From Marinobacter nanhaiticus D15-8W (GTDB taxonomy: Bacteria; Pseudomonadota; Gammaproteobacteria; Pseudomonadales; Oleiphilaceae), in assembly GCF_036511935.1 (NCBI RefSeq), contig NZ_AP028878.1, positions 2,666,001 to 2,730,000 of the forward strand: a stretch of 64,000 bases of DNA, read 5' to 3'. Positions 1-9,534 of the stretch are shown here, in pieces. Made by a program: the position numbers and the translations under genes. The notes below the pieces were generated by a model. That model was not told the DNA's origin, did no database searches, and worked only from the letters and a program-made list of their open reading frames with translations. Each line of letters begins with the position of its first letter. The stretch's first letter is position 1.

Positions 1-1905
1 ACCCACGTCTTCGAACAGCGCGCCGTGACTGACATGCCACGCGTGCATTGCGGTATACCGCATGGGATCGAACAGATCATTGCAGTGGCGGCCGACGATA
101 GCGCCAAAAGTGACTGGCGTGTAGTTGGGCCGGAAGATGGTTGTGCCCGTCTGGGCAATGGTTTGATTCAGCGACTTGGCCGCGACAGCCATTCCATTGA
201 TGTTGCCGAGCTTGCCCTGGTCCGTACCAAAACCCATCGCGGTATAACGTTTGACGTGTTCGATGGATTCAAACCCCTCTCGCGTCGCCAACTCAATGGC
301 CGCCGCAGTGACGTCGGTCTGGAAGTCTACAAACTGCTTGGGAGCCCGGCTGTTCGGTTTATGGTGGGGGACGCAAAACAGGGCCATCGGGCGCAGTTCC
401 GCTGCGATTTCGGTGGACGGCACCGGAAGAGGTTCCGTGGGATAGCCTGCGCGGGTTGCCGCCAGAGCGCCGACTTCTGCGCCATTTTCGAGGCATTTAT
501 CCAATCGGAACCGCCCGGTCACCGCTCCCGCTACGAGCTGCTTCTGTACCGTACTGCCAGGTACGAAACCGATAACGTCATCGTCCCAGACGGGACGACT
601 ACCGGTGTGGCATGACAAGTGAACCACCGGACTCCAGCCACCGGAGGTCGCCAGGGTATCGCAAGCCAATAGCTGGTCGCTTCCGGCAACCTGACTGCCA
701 TCAGCGCTAAGTCCGCACAGGACGGCCCCCTGGACCCGTTTGCGACCCCGCGCTTCAATGACGGCGTGGCCGGTATGTAATTTAATACCCCGACGGCGGG
801 CTTCATCCTGTCGGGTGCCGCCCACACCCTGCCGTGAATCCACGATAGCCACGACTTCGCGACCGGCATCCTGCCAGTCAAACGCGGTCTGGTAAGCATT
901 ATCGTTGGTCGTCATCAATACGAGCCGATGGCCGGGAACGACCGCATAGCGCTTGATATAGGTCGATACTGCTGACGCCAGCATACAGCCCGGCAGGTCA
1001 TTGTTGCCGAACACCAGCGGGCGCTCATGGGCCCCGGTTGCAAGCACGACCCACTTAGCCCTGACCCGATGCATGCGCTGGCGTGACTGGTTGGCCGGGG
1101 CCCTGTCGCCAAGGTGATCGGTGCGGCGTTCGTGGATCGTCAGGAAATTATGGTCGTGGTACCCATTGACGGTCGAGCGGGGCAGCAGCAGTACGTTGGC
1201 GTTACCCGCCAGTTCATCAAGCGCCGTCTTAACCCAATCGGCTGCCGGTCTGCCGTCGATGGATTCACTGCTATCCAGCAACGAACCGCCCATTTCGGGC
1301 TGTTCATCGGCTAGAATCACCCGGGCGCCGGAACGACCAGCAGACAGGGCAGCCGCTAACCCGGCAGGCCCCGCGCCAACGATGAGGACGTCCGCGTGGT
1401 GGTTAAGGTGATCGTACGTATCCACATCCGGGAGCCGTGGTGAGCGACCAAGACCGGCGGCTTTGCGGATATATTTCTCGTAGGTTTCCCATGCGGCCTG
1501 CGGGAACATGAAGGTCTTATAGTAAAACCCGGGGGGCAGCATGCGTCCGAACAGGGCGCCGATGACGCCAAGGAAGTCGAAGTTCAGATTCGGCCAACCA
1601 CTGGTGGGTTCGCTGACCAGGCCTTCGAACAGTTCCTGCTGGGTTGCCCGGACATTCGGTGTCTGTGTGGCCTCTGTTGCGCCGACCTGGAAGATCGCAT
1701 TCGGCTCCTCGGCGCCTGCAGCAACGACGCCTCGTGGTCGGCTGTACTTGAAGCTGCGCCCGACGATATCAACGCCATTGGCCAGCAGCGCCGAGGCCAG
1801 CGTATCGCCCGCGAATCCCTGGTAGGTCTGGCCGTTGAACGTAAACGTTAGCGGCCGGTTGCGATCGATTCTGCCACCACGCTCGATACGGTTGGGTTGG
1901 TTCAT
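1..1905 (-). CDS. soxA: Sarcosine oxidase alpha subunit, 3' end cut by the window edge
   Basis: The frame is open from an ATG at 1905 to the left edge, giving 635 residues of a family that is usually about 1000 long, so roughly the first two thirds are present. It begins MNQPNRIERGGRIDR. An N-terminal segment (about residues 10-100) matches the ferredoxin-like start of heterotetrameric sarcosine oxidase alpha chains. A dinucleotide-binding motif VLIVGAGPAGLAAALSAG lies near residue 175. The heterotetramer oxidises sarcosine to glycine and passes the methyl group to tetrahydrofolate or releases it as formaldehyde. It follows soxD by 10 bp on the same strand, in the usual soxB-soxD-soxA order. 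The missing end should hold the aminomethyltransferase-like folate domain, with soxG expected beyond the edge (inference). Confidence 0.95.
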   Translation of the reverse strand, partial: MNQPNRIERGGRIDRNRPLTFTFNGQTYQGFAGDTLASALLANGVDIVGRSFKYSRPRGVVAAGAEEPNAIFQVGATEATQTPNVRATQQELFEGLVSEPTSGWPNLNFDFLGVIGALFGRMLPPGFYYKTFMFPQAAWETYEKYIRKAAGLGRSPRLPDVDTYDHLNHHADVLIVGAGPAGLAAALSAGRSGARVILADEQPEMGGSLLDSSESIDGRPAADWVKTALDELAGNANVLLLPRSTVNGYHDHNFLTIHERRTDHLGDRAPANQSRQRMHRVRAKWVVLATGAHERPLVFGNNDLPGCMLASAVSTYIKRYAVVPGHRLVLMTTNDNAYQTAFDWQDAGREVVAIVDSRQGVGGTRQDEARRRGIKLHTGHAVIEARGRKRVQGAVLCGLSADGSQVAGSDQLLACDTLATSGGWSPVVHLSCHTGSRPVWDDDVIGFVPGSTVQKQLVAGAVTGRFRLDKCLENGAEVGALAATRAGYPTEPLPVPSTEIAAELRPMALFCVPHHKPNSRAPKQFVDFQTDVTAAAIELATREGFESIEHVKRYTAMGFGTDQGKLGNINGMAVAAKSLNQTIAQTGTTIFRPNYTPVTFGAIVGRHCNDLFDPMRYTAMHAWHVSHGALFEDVG

Positions 1906-1915
1906 GGTTCGCCCC

Positions 1916-2218
1916 TCAGGCCTGCTGTGTATCGTTGGTTAGGGTCACGCTGGGCTTTTCGCCGATCCGGTATGTTTCCAGGATCTCGTAGCTCTGGGTG
2001 TCTCGTGCGATATTGAAGAACCGGCGACATCCGATGGCGTGGATCCAGAGTTCGTGATGCAGGCCGCGCGGATTCGAACGGAAATAGAGGAAATTCCCCC
2101 ATTCCTTGTCACTGGTTGCGTCCGGGTCGGCCGGGCGTGCCAGATGGGCCTGACCCTTGGCATGGAATTCCTCTTCTTCCCGGTGCTCGCCGCAATAGGG
2201 ACAGTAGATATAGAACAT
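1916..2218 (-). CDS. soxD: Sarcosine oxidase delta subunit
   Basis: This 100-residue protein has the family's usual length. It opens MFYIYCPYCGEHREEEEF, the CPYCG zinc site of SoxD, and a further Cys lies in HAIGCRRFFN. SoxD is the small zinc-binding subunit of the cytoplasmic heterotetrameric sarcosine oxidase. It sits 13 bp after soxB and 10 bp before soxA, so the three genes are almost certainly one transcript. The characteristic HELWIHAIGCRRFFNIARDT segment is intact. Two longer overlapping frames on the same strand are shadows. Confidence 0.95.
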   Translation of the reverse strand: MFYIYCPYCGEHREEEEFHAKGQAHLARPADPDATSDKEWGNFLYFRSNPRGLHHELWIHAIGCRRFFNIARDTQSYEILETYRIGEKPSVTLTNDTQQA

Positions 2219-2231
2219 GGCATGTCCTCCG

Positions 2232-3485
2232 TTAGTGGGCGACGCCAGCAGCGCCGTGTTCGTCGATCAGCGCCCCGTTATGGAAGCGGAACATGGAGAA
2301 GGGCCTGGCCAGTTCATGGGCCTGGCCTTTGGCAAGGGTGGCGGCAAAGACGTGCCCCGAGCCGGGCGTTGCCTTGAACCCGCCGGTACCCCATCCACAG
2401 TTGAAGAAGAGGTTCTCGACCGGTGTATCGGAAATGATTGGACATGCATCCGGGCAGGTATCGACGATGCCGCCCCATTGGCGATTCATTCGCACCCGGC
2501 TGAAAATCGGGAACATTTCCACGATCGCCTGGAGCGTGTGCTCGATCGTCGGGTAGGAGCCGCGCTGGCCGTAGCCGTTGTAGCCGTCGATACCCGCACC
2601 GATGACGAGGTCACCCTTATCGGACTGGGAAATGTAGCCGTGGACGTGGTTCGACATGACCACCGTGTCCAGTATCGGTCGAATCGGTTCGGAGACCAGT
2701 GCCTGCAGGGGATGTGACTCCACCGGCAGCTCGAAGCCTGCCATTTTGGCCAGCACGCCGGAGTTGCCGGCCACAACGCAGCCGATACGGTCGCCACGGA
2801 GGACACCATGCTGTTTCGTTTCCACGCCAACGGCTGCGCCGTCCTCGGTAAGAATGTCGGTTACTTCGCACTGCTGAATCAGGTCCACACCCATGGCGTC
2901 GGCGGCGCGGGCGAAGCCCCAGGCGACGGCGTCATGCCGGGCAACACCGGCGCGAGGCTGCCAGGACGCACCCAATACCGGGTAACGCCGGTTCGCGTTA
3001 CAGTCCATGATCGGCACGATTTCCTGCACGCCTTGGGTGTCCAGGGCAACGCTGTCGATACCGTTCAATCGATTAGCGTTAACCCGGCGATGGATGTCCC
3101 GCATGTCCTGTAGCGTATGGCCCAGGTTCAACACGCCCCGTTGCGAGAACATCAGGTTGTAGTTCAGTTCCTGGGCAAGCCCTTCCCATAGCTTCATGGC
3201 GTGTTCGTAGAGTAGCGCCGCTTCGTCCCACAGGTAATTCGAACGGACGATGGTGGTGTTACGTGCGGTATTGCCACCGCCCAGGTAACCTTTTTCCACC
3301 ACGGCCACGTTCGTGATGCCATGTTCCTTGGCCAGGTAATAGGCCGTTGCCAGGCCATGGCCACCACCACCCACGATGATGACGTCATACTTGCGTTTGG
3401 GCTTCGGGTTGCGCCAGACACGTTGCCAGTTCTCGTGGTAAGTCAGGGCGTGTTTGAGCAGTCCAAATCCGGAGTATTTCTGCAT
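2232..3485 (-). CDS. soxB: Sarcosine oxidase beta subunit
   Basis: The protein has 417 residues, matching the family length of about 415. A Rossmann FAD motif [20 protein letters not shown] lies near residue 35, followed by the [19 protein letters not shown] segment that precedes the covalent flavin attachment site in this family. The C-terminal half carries the [14 protein letters not shown] signature of SoxB. The subunit carries the covalent FMN/FAD site where sarcosine is oxidised. It is the first of soxB-soxD-soxA and lies 211 bp after the serine dehydratase gene, a gap that may hold a separate promoter. Nothing looks damaged. Confidence 0.96.
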   Translation of the reverse strand: MQKYSGFGLLKHALTYHENWQRVWRNPKPKRKYDVIIVGGGGHGLATAYYLAKEHGITNVAVVEKGYLGGGNTARNTTIVRSNYLWDEAALLYEHAMKLWEGLAQELNYNLMFSQRGVLNLGHTLQDMRDIHRRVNANRLNGIDSVALDTQGVQEIVPIMDCNANRRYPVLGASWQPRAGVARHDAVAWGFARAADAMGVDLIQQCEVTDILTEDGAAVGVETKQHGVLRGDRIGCVVAGNSGVLAKMAGFELPVESHPLQALVSEPIRPILDTVVMSNHVHGYISQSDKGDLVIGAGIDGYNGYGQRGSYPTIEHTLQAIVEMFPIFSRVRMNRQWGGIVDTCPDACPIISDTPVENLFFNCGWGTGGFKATPGSGHVFAATLAKGQAHELARPFSMFRFHNGALIDEHGAAGVAH

Positions 3486-3696
3486 GACGGGCTCCTTCTG
3501 GTGGCCATGGGAATGGGCCGGCGCGGATGTAAAGATCAGCGCCTCAGTCCAGGTGAACCCTCGTCATGACGCCGACATGCATTGATAGTATGTGTGTGTC
3601 GGCTGGCCTATCTGCTTGACCGCGACACCCTGGGAAGGATTTGCGACAGGATGGGGGAAATTCATGTCATGGGGTGGCCATGAAGCGCCAAGGCAA

Positions 3697-5079
3697 TCAA
3701 CATTCAATGACGTTGACGGCGAGCCCACCCCGGGACGTCTCCTTGTATTTGTCGAGCATATCGCGCCCGGTATCGCGCATGGTCCGGATAACTTTGTCGA
3801 GAGAGACAAAATGCTCGCCGTTTCCGCGCAGGGCCATAACGGCGGCATTTATCGCCTTGACCGCGCCGACGGCGTTGCGCTCGATGCAGGGCACCTGTAC
3901 CAGCCCGCCGATGGGGTCGCAGGTCAGCCCCAGGTGGTGCTCCATTCCAATTTCCGCAGCATTCTCGACCTGGCGGGGCGTGCCACCGGTGGCAGCGGCA
4001 AGACCCGCTGCGGCCATGGCGCACGCCGATCCGACTTCGCCCTGGCATCCCACCTCGGCGCCGGAGATCGACGCATTTTCCTTGAACAGGATGCCGATAG
4101 CCGCTGCGGTCAGGAGAAAACGTATAACCCCTTCCTCATTGGCATCCGGGCACCAGTTCCAGTAGTAATGGAGTACTGCCGGGATAATGCCTGCCGCGCC
4201 GTTGGTCGGTGCGGTAACCATGCGGCCGCCGGCTGCGTTTTCCTCATTGACGGCCAGGGCGTACAGGTTGACCCAGTCCATGGCACTCAGTGAGGGCGAT
4301 ATGAGATCTTTGCGGTCTGCGGCGATCAGCAGTGCATGAAGCGATGCCGCGCGTCGCTTGACCTTGAGACCGCCCGGAAGGATACCTTCGTTGCTGATGC
4401 CGTTACGCACACATTCCTGCATGACCTCCCAGATATGAAGGATGCCGTCGCGGATCTCATCCACCGAACGCCAGGCTTGTTCATTGGCGAGCATAACCTC
4501 TGCGATTGAGAGGGCATGGGTATCGCACTGCCTCAGCAACTCCTCGCCGGTCTTGAACGGATAGGGCAGTGGCGTTTTGTCCTCTACAATCCGATCGGCA
4601 CCTGCGGCTTTTTCGTCGACGACAAAACCACCACCCACAGAGTAATAGGTGCGTTCGCGTAGAACGCGTCCGTCGGCGTCAAATGCCGTAAAGCGCATAC
4701 CGTTAGGGTGGTAGGGCAAGCTTTGCTGACGGTGATACGTTAGGTCGTCTTTTTCGCTAAACCGAATAGCATGTTCACCGTTCAGGTTAAGCGTCCCCTG
4801 GTTACATATTTTTTCCATTCGGGGCATGAGAATCGCCGGATCGATACGGTCCGGTCGTTGCCCCTCGAGGCCGAGCAGAACCGCAGGTCCCGTGCCATGG
4901 CCCTTACCGGTTGCGCCCACGGAACCGAAAAGCTGGATATCCACACGAACGACCTCGTGCAAACGCCCCGTTTTTTGAACGCCGCGAGCAAAACGCCTGG
5001 CCGCTGTCATCGGCCCCACCGTATGGGAGCTCGACGGACCGATACCGACCTTCAACATATCGAAAAGACTGATAGCCAT
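3697..5079 (-). CDS. sdaB: L-serine ammonia-lyase (serine dehydratase), iron-sulfur dependent
   Basis: The 460-residue single-chain enzyme deaminates L-serine to pyruvate and ammonia with a [4Fe-4S] cluster. The N-terminus [20 protein letters not shown] is the diagnostic serine dehydratase beta motif. The C-terminal alpha domain has cluster cysteines in [13 protein letters not shown] (about residues 340-355) and [15 protein letters not shown] (about 380-395). It lies 41 bp after glyA and before soxB on the same strand, as expected for a pathway running betaine, sarcosine, glycine, serine, pyruvate. Pseudomonas aeruginosa has a similar serine dehydratase gene near gbdR. The symbol is assigned by that analogy. 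Confidence 0.94.
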   Translation of the reverse strand: MAISLFDMLKVGIGPSSSHTVGPMTAARRFARGVQKTGRLHEVVRVDIQLFGSVGATGKGHGTGPAVLLGLEGQRPDRIDPAILMPRMEKICNQGTLNLNGEHAIRFSEKDDLTYHRQQSLPYHPNGMRFTAFDADGRVLRERTYYSVGGGFVVDEKAAGADRIVEDKTPLPYPFKTGEELLRQCDTHALSIAEVMLANEQAWRSVDEIRDGILHIWEVMQECVRNGISNEGILPGGLKVKRRAASLHALLIAADRKDLISPSLSAMDWVNLYALAVNEENAAGGRMVTAPTNGAAGIIPAVLHYYWNWCPDANEEGVIRFLLTAAAIGILFKENASISGAEVGCQGEVGSACAMAAAGLAAATGGTPRQVENAAEIGMEHHLGLTCDPIGGLVQVPCIERNAVGAVKAINAAVMALRGNGEHFVSLDKVIRTMRDTGRDMLDKYKETSRGGLAVNVIEC

Positions 5080-5120
5080 AGCGCATCCCCTCTAGCATCG
5101 AACGCGGCCGAATTGTTGGA

Positions 5121-6383
5121 TCAACCGTAGGCGGGGAAATCCCGGCAAAGCTGGCTCACCTTCTCGCGGACCCCTGCAATGGTCGCACTGGGGTCTCCAG
5201 CCTGTAGGGCATCCAATACGTCGGCGATCCAACCGGCCAGCACCTGACATTCAGATTCACCCAAACCGCGAGTGGTTACAACCGGAGAACCGATACGTAA
5301 GCCGGACGTGACAAAGGGCGACTCCGGATCGTTGGGCACTGCATTCTTGTTAACGGTTATGTGAGCCTCGCCGAGGGCAGCATCGGCGGCCTTGCCAGTA
5401 AGCCCCTGCTTCACAAGACTCAACAGGAACAGGTGATTGTCGGTGCCGCCAGACACCACGTCATAACCCCGGGCGATAAAAACGTCAGCCATTGCGCGGG
5501 CATTCGTCACCACCTGTTGCTGGTAGGCGTGAAATTGCGGCTCGGCAGCTTCCTTGAAGGCCACCGCCTTGGCTGCAATGACATGCATCAGCGGACCGCC
5601 CTGACCCGCGGGGAAGACCGCGGCGTTCAGTTTCTTGTCGAGTTCAGGCTGGCCCCGGGAGAGGATAAGACCACCCCTCGGGCCCCGAAGCGTCTTGTGC
5701 GTGGTCGTGGTGACCACGTGGGCATGCGGTAGCGGGTCGGGGTAGACACCTGCAGCGACCAGACCTGCAACGTGGGCCATGTCGACCATCAGGTAGGCGC
5801 CGACCTGGTCGGCAATCTCCCGGAATTTTGCCCAGTCGACAACGCGGGAATACGCCGAAAAACCCGCAACAATCATCTTCGGCCTATGCTCCCGAGCCAG
5901 GGCTTCGACCTGTGCGTAGTCGATTTCGCCGGTGGATTCGTCGAGTCCATACTGGATGGCGTTATATAGCTTGCCGGAAAAGCTCACATGGGCACCGTGC
6001 GTCAGGTGACCTCCATGCGCCAGGCTCATACCTAGCACTGTGTCGCCCGCGTTCAGGAGCGCCATGTAGACAGCCGCGTTGGCCTGTGACCCGGAGTGCG
6101 GCTGGACATTGGCGTAGTCGGCACCGAACAGCGCTTTAGCCCGGTCGATGGCTAGTTGCTCGACCCGGTCGACGTGCTCACATCCGCCGTAGTAACGCTT
6201 GGCCGGATAACCCTCCGCATACTTGTTGGTCAGGCAGGAGCCTTGCGCCTGCATAACCAGTGGACTCGCATAGTTTTCAGAGGCAATGAGTTCAAGATGA
6301 TCTTCCTGGCGGGCCGCTTCGTCCTGCATTGCCGCCCAGAGTGCGTCGTCGTATGAAGCCAGGGTTTCTGTCGTATCGAACAT
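5121..6383 (-). CDS. glyA: Serine hydroxymethyltransferase
   Basis: This 420-residue PLP enzyme interconverts glycine plus methylene-tetrahydrofolate with serine. The PLP-lysine motif [14 protein letters not shown] lies near residue 230, and the HSGSQAN motif near residue 97. Length and the C-terminal [14 protein letters not shown] segment are normal. It is the first gene of the leftward glyA-sda-soxBDA block, where it would consume the glycine and the C1 unit made by sarcosine oxidase. This is likely the catabolic copy of glyA, with a housekeeping copy expected elsewhere (inference). The start at 6383 gives the canonical [13 protein letters not shown]-terminus. Confidence 0.96.
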   Translation of the reverse strand: MFDTTETLASYDDALWAAMQDEAARQEDHLELIASENYASPLVMQAQGSCLTNKYAEGYPAKRYYGGCEHVDRVEQLAIDRAKALFGADYANVQPHSGSQANAAVYMALLNAGDTVLGMSLAHGGHLTHGAHVSFSGKLYNAIQYGLDESTGEIDYAQVEALAREHRPKMIVAGFSAYSRVVDWAKFREIADQVGAYLMVDMAHVAGLVAAGVYPDPLPHAHVVTTTTHKTLRGPRGGLILSRGQPELDKKLNAAVFPAGQGGPLMHVIAAKAVAFKEAAEPQFHAYQQQVVTNARAMADVFIARGYDVVSGGTDNHLFLLSLVKQGLTGKAADAALGEAHITVNKNAVPNDPESPFVTSGLRIGSPVVTTRGLGESECQVLAGWIADVLDALQAGDPSATIAGVREKVSQLCRDFPAYG

Positions 6384-6712
6384 GGTTGCTGGTTCCTGTG
6401 TCTGGTAAGCCGACCTGACGGATCAGGTATGGATGCGATTGGTGGGATAGTAGACCCAAGCCGAAGGAACAATCTGCTCTGGCACGACACGGAGGTATTG
6501 ATTTGCGACAGCGGCTGGTGAGGTGGAAACGATCGATGCGTTGGTCAATGGAACCGGCCGGCAGGTTCATGCCGGCAAAGAAGTGACAGCGTAATCATCC
6601 GTGTCTTCTACGCGAACAAAGCTGTCGTATTCAGGCATGTGGCAGGTTATCAGGGGGCTAGAGTAGGAGAGGCAATCTTCCACCACAACAGTCCACAATG
6701 AAGGAAGACACA
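6384..6712. promoter_or_regulatory. Divergent intergenic region between glyA and fdhA
   Basis: These 329 bases hold no convincing gene and must contain the promoters of both the leftward glyA-sda-sox block and fdhA. A short inverted repeat, GCCGGC(AGGTTCAT)GCCGGC, lies near 6559-6578. I could not identify a specific GbdR operator by eye. Confidence 0.5.
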
Positions 6713-7912
6713 ATGACCAACAATGCATCCAACCGTGGCGTGGTCTACCAAGGCCCCGGTCACGTGTCCGTTGAATCAATCGCCTTTCCCGAACTGGCCC
6801 TGGGCAACCGCCGTTGCGACCATGGTGTCATACTGCGAGTCCTGACGACGAACATCTGCGGCTCCGACCAGCATATGGTCCGTGGCCGCACAACGGCGCC
6901 ACAAGGACTGGTCCTTGGCCATGAAATTACCGGTCAGATCATCGAATGCGGTCGCGACGTGGAGTTCCTGCGTGAAGGGGATATCGTTTCCGTTCCCTTT
7001 AATATCGCCTGCGGTCGCTGCCGCAACTGCAAGGAGGGCAAGACCGGTATCTGCCTGAACGTCAATCCGGCCCGGCCAGGGGCCGCCTATGGCTACGTCG
7101 ATATGGGCGGCTGGGTGGGTGGCCAGGCGGAGTACGTCATGGTGCCCTATGCCGACTTCAACCTGCTCAAGTTCCCTGACCCGGACCAGGCGATGGAGAA
7201 GATCAAGGATCTGACGTTGCTCTCGGATATCTTCCCAACCGGCTTCCATGGCTGTGTGACGGCGGGTGTCGGGCCGGGATCCACTGTCTACGTGGCCGGC
7301 GCCGGCCCTGTGGGCCTTGCGGCGGCGGCAAGCGCACGTTTGCTCGGTGCGGCTTGCGTGATTGTCGGTGACATGATCGACGAGCGGCTCGACCAGGCCC
7401 GCAGTTTTGGATGTGAAACGGTTGACCTGAAGCAGGATGCGCCGCTCCCTGAACTGCTGGAATCGATCCTCGGAGAACCGGAAGTCGATTGTTTCGTCGA
7501 CTGCGTGGGTTTCGAAGCCCATGCTTGCGGGCACGACCACCACAATGAACAGCCGGCGACCGTACTCAACGCTGCCATGCAGGTCACGCGGGCGGGCGGT
7601 GAGATTGGCATTCCCGGGCTCTATGTCACCGAGGATCCGGGAGCCGCCGAGGCTGCTGCCCAGAAGGGGTCGTTGAGCATGCGCTTTGGTCTTGGCTGGG
7701 CCAAGTCACATTCGTTCCATACCGGTCAGTGTCCGGTGATGAAATACCATCGCCAGCTCATGCAGGCGATCCTGTTTGGACGGGTGGAGATTGCGCGGGC
7801 GGTCAACGTGCAGATGATCAGTCTCGATCAGGCGCCGCAGGGGTATGCCGACTTTGACGGTGGCGCGGCCAAGAAATTCGTCATCGATCCGCATGCCTCC
7901 GTGGCTGCCTGA
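6713..7912 (+). CDS. fdhA: Glutathione-independent formaldehyde dehydrogenase
   Basis: The 399-residue zinc-dependent medium-chain dehydrogenase oxidises formaldehyde to formate with NAD+ without glutathione, as in Pseudomonas putida. Catalytic zinc ligands appear in TNICGSDQHMVRGR (about residue 45) and GHEITG. The structural zinc cysteines are in CGRCRNCKEGKTGIC. The NAD fold motif AGAGPVGLAAAA is near residue 185. An upstream in-frame ATG exists at 6698, but the start at 6713 is preferred: AAGGAAG ends 5 bases before it and the length matches the family. It detoxifies formaldehyde released by betaine, dimethylglycine and sarcosine demethylation. It is divergent from glyA and convergent with gbcA. 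Confidence 0.95.
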   Translation: MTNNASNRGVVYQGPGHVSVESIAFPELALGNRRCDHGVILRVLTTNICGSDQHMVRGRTTAPQGLVLGHEITGQIIECGRDVEFLREGDIVSVPFNIACGRCRNCKEGKTGICLNVNPARPGAAYGYVDMGGWVGGQAEYVMVPYADFNLLKFPDPDQAMEKIKDLTLLSDIFPTGFHGCVTAGVGPGSTVYVAGAGPVGLAAAASARLLGAACVIVGDMIDERLDQARSFGCETVDLKQDAPLPELLESILGEPEVDCFVDCVGFEAHACGHDHHNEQPATVLNAAMQVTRAGGEIGIPGLYVTEDPGAAEAAAQKGSLSMRFGLGWAKSHSFHTGQCPVMKYHRQLMQAILFGRVEIARAVNVQMISLDQAPQGYADFDGGAAKKFVIDPHASVAA

Positions 7913-7935
7913 GGAAGACCTCAGTAAACGGAACT

Positions 7936-7960
7936 GCGAGCCCCGGAGTAGGGGGCTCGC
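7936..7960. terminator. Putative terminator hairpin between convergent fdhA and gbcA
   Basis: A perfect 9-bp stem, GCGAGCCCC (7936-7944) and GGGGCTCGC (7952-7960), has a 7-base loop. It sits between the ends of two convergent genes, where a shared terminator is expected. The T tract is weak on both sides. A smaller hairpin CTGAGG/CCTCAG overlaps the fdhA stop at 7909-7924. Confidence 0.55.
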
Positions 7961-7974
7961 TTCCAGGCTTAGAC

Positions 7975-9246
7975 TTACAAACGGTCATGCGTGAGATTTT
8001 TGAGGACCGTATCGGCATACCAGTCCAGGAAATTGATAATGCCAAACTCGTAGGTTTCGGAATAAGGCCCTGGCTGGTAAGCCAACGAATTGATGCCACG
8101 CTGGTTTTGTTCTGCCAGCTCCCGATCCTGCTTGTTGGTTTGATCCCAAACGTAACTCAACTGCGCGGGATCGTAATCCTCACCCTCGACCGCATCCTTG
8201 TGGACCAGCCATTTCGTCGTTACCAGCGTTTTTTGAGCCGATACCGGCTGAACCTGGAAGACGATCATATGGTCGCTCTGCATGTGGTTCCACGAGTTCG
8301 GCAAGTGCAGCAGCCGCATCGATCCCAGATTAGGGTTCTGGATTCGCCCCATCCGTTTTTTGCAGGCAGGCTTGCCGTCCATGGTCATGACGGCCGTTCC
8401 ATCTTTTAGCGGCATACGCACAATGCGATTTCTCAGCCCAAACTCGACATGCTTGTGCGGAATCCCCTCACGGTCCCATTCGGCAGCCTGCCGCTCGTAC
8501 TGCGCCTTGAACTCCGGCGTCGCACGAGGATCTGTCGTGTCGTCCCATTCCAACAGCGTGCGCAGGAGCTCGGGATGAGACCCCGAACAGTGATAGCACT
8601 CACGGTTGTTCTCGATGACCAGTTTCCAGTTGGCATTCTCTTCAAGCGTCGATTCGGCTGCGACCTTCGCATTTTCCATGTCATAGGGCTCCATATAAGC
8701 CTCGAGCGCGGCCAGGTATTGGTCGATTTCAGGAGGCTCGTGCTCGGCAAGGCAAACATAAATGAAGCCACCTGCCGTTTTGCAATGCGCAGGCTTCAGG
8801 CCAAAATCGGATTTATCGAAACCCTCGCCCATCTCTGTTCCGGCGTAGATCAAGTCGCCTTTCAGGTCGTAGGTCCATTGGTGGTAGGGGCAGGTGAGGT
8901 TGGCAACCTTGCCTCTCTTCCCAGTACACACCCTCGATCCCCGATGGCGGCATACATTATGAAAAGCTCGAATTCCGCCGTCCCTGTCCCGCACCACCAG
9001 TACCGGGTTCTGGCCAATGTCCACGGTCATGTAAGCCCCCGGCGAAGGAATCTCACACGCCATACCCACGAACAACCATTCCTTCATGAACACCTCTTCC
9101 ATATCGATCCGGAACAGGAACGGGTCGTTATATAACGATTGCGGCAGCGAAAACTGACGAGCACGCTCGGCAAGGATGCGGCTCATGTCCAGTCGAGCGT
9201 CCTCGATGTGGTTGTATTTCAGATTGAGCAGGTCGAACTCGGTCAT
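7975..9246 (-). CDS. gbcA: Glycine betaine monooxygenase, Rieske oxygenase subunit
   Basis: This 423-residue ring-hydroxylating-type oxygenase demethylates glycine betaine to dimethylglycine and formaldehyde. The Rieske [2Fe-2S] motif is CRHRGSRVC...CPYHQW, near residues 95-120. Mononuclear iron ligands fit NNRECYHCSGSHPELL near residue 215. It is divergent from gbcB, which encodes its reductase, exactly as in Pseudomonas aeruginosa. The ATG at 9246 has AAGGAT eight bases upstream. The protein is cytoplasmic and full length. Confidence 0.96.
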   Translation of the reverse strand: MTEFDLLNLKYNHIEDARLDMSRILAERARQFSLPQSLYNDPFLFRIDMEEVFMKEWLFVGMACEIPSPGAYMTVDIGQNPVLVVRDRDGGIRAFHNVCRHRGSRVCTGKRGKVANLTCPYHQWTYDLKGDLIYAGTEMGEGFDKSDFGLKPAHCKTAGGFIYVCLAEHEPPEIDQYLAALEAYMEPYDMENAKVAAESTLEENANWKLVIENNRECYHCSGSHPELLRTLLEWDDTTDPRATPEFKAQYERQAAEWDREGIPHKHVEFGLRNRIVRMPLKDGTAVMTMDGKPACKKRMGRIQNPNLGSMRLLHLPNSWNHMQSDHMIVFQVQPVSAQKTLVTTKWLVHKDAVEGEDYDPAQLSYVWDQTNKQDRELAEQNQRGINSLAYQPGPYSETYEFGIINFLDWYADTVLKNLTHDRL

Positions 9247-9534
9247 TTGAGCATATCCTTTGAAGAGGTGAATTCGGCGTGCATTCTTTCCGCCGGTGGC
9301 ACAGGTTCGCTGAATGCCATTCTCCGCAGGGCGCAGGAAAATCGTTTGTCCGTTAGCGACACTCGTGGTGATTAATTCGACTTGGCGGTAGGGCGAGGAG
9401 GCAGGACAGCACTGTAATTGGAGAAGTTGATCAAGACTTTGTCGTAAATGGTTAACTCGTGATGCCTGGTTTTAACCAGAATGGACTGGCGTAGTTCCAC
9501 CGGTGTCGACATATCCACGATGGAGATCAAATCT
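9247..9534. promoter_or_regulatory. gbcA/gbcB divergent promoter region
   Basis: These 288 bases separate the two subunits of betaine monooxygenase. GbdR-type regulation is expected here from knowledge of Pseudomonas. The sequence lacks a convincing gene. Alternative in-frame upstream starts for gbcB (9481, 9520) lie inside it but have poorer ribosome binding sites. Confidence 0.5.

Noticed and set aside
25..615. 196-residue plus-strand frame at the left edge
   Set aside because: It is antisense to soxA, whose frame is open over the whole interval with clear family motifs.
6450..6510. Plus-strand stretch GCCGAAGGAACAA followed by CTCTGG, resembling a glycine riboswitch core
   Set aside because: The flanking helices and the GGAGAG and GGACAG elements of the glycine aptamer are not present, it is about 200 bases from the fdhA start, and it points away from glyA. 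A covariance search would settle it.
9290..9315. TGGCAC...GC resembling a sigma-54 promoter before gbcB
   Set aside because: The spacing between the GG and GC elements is one base short and the -12 element does not match.
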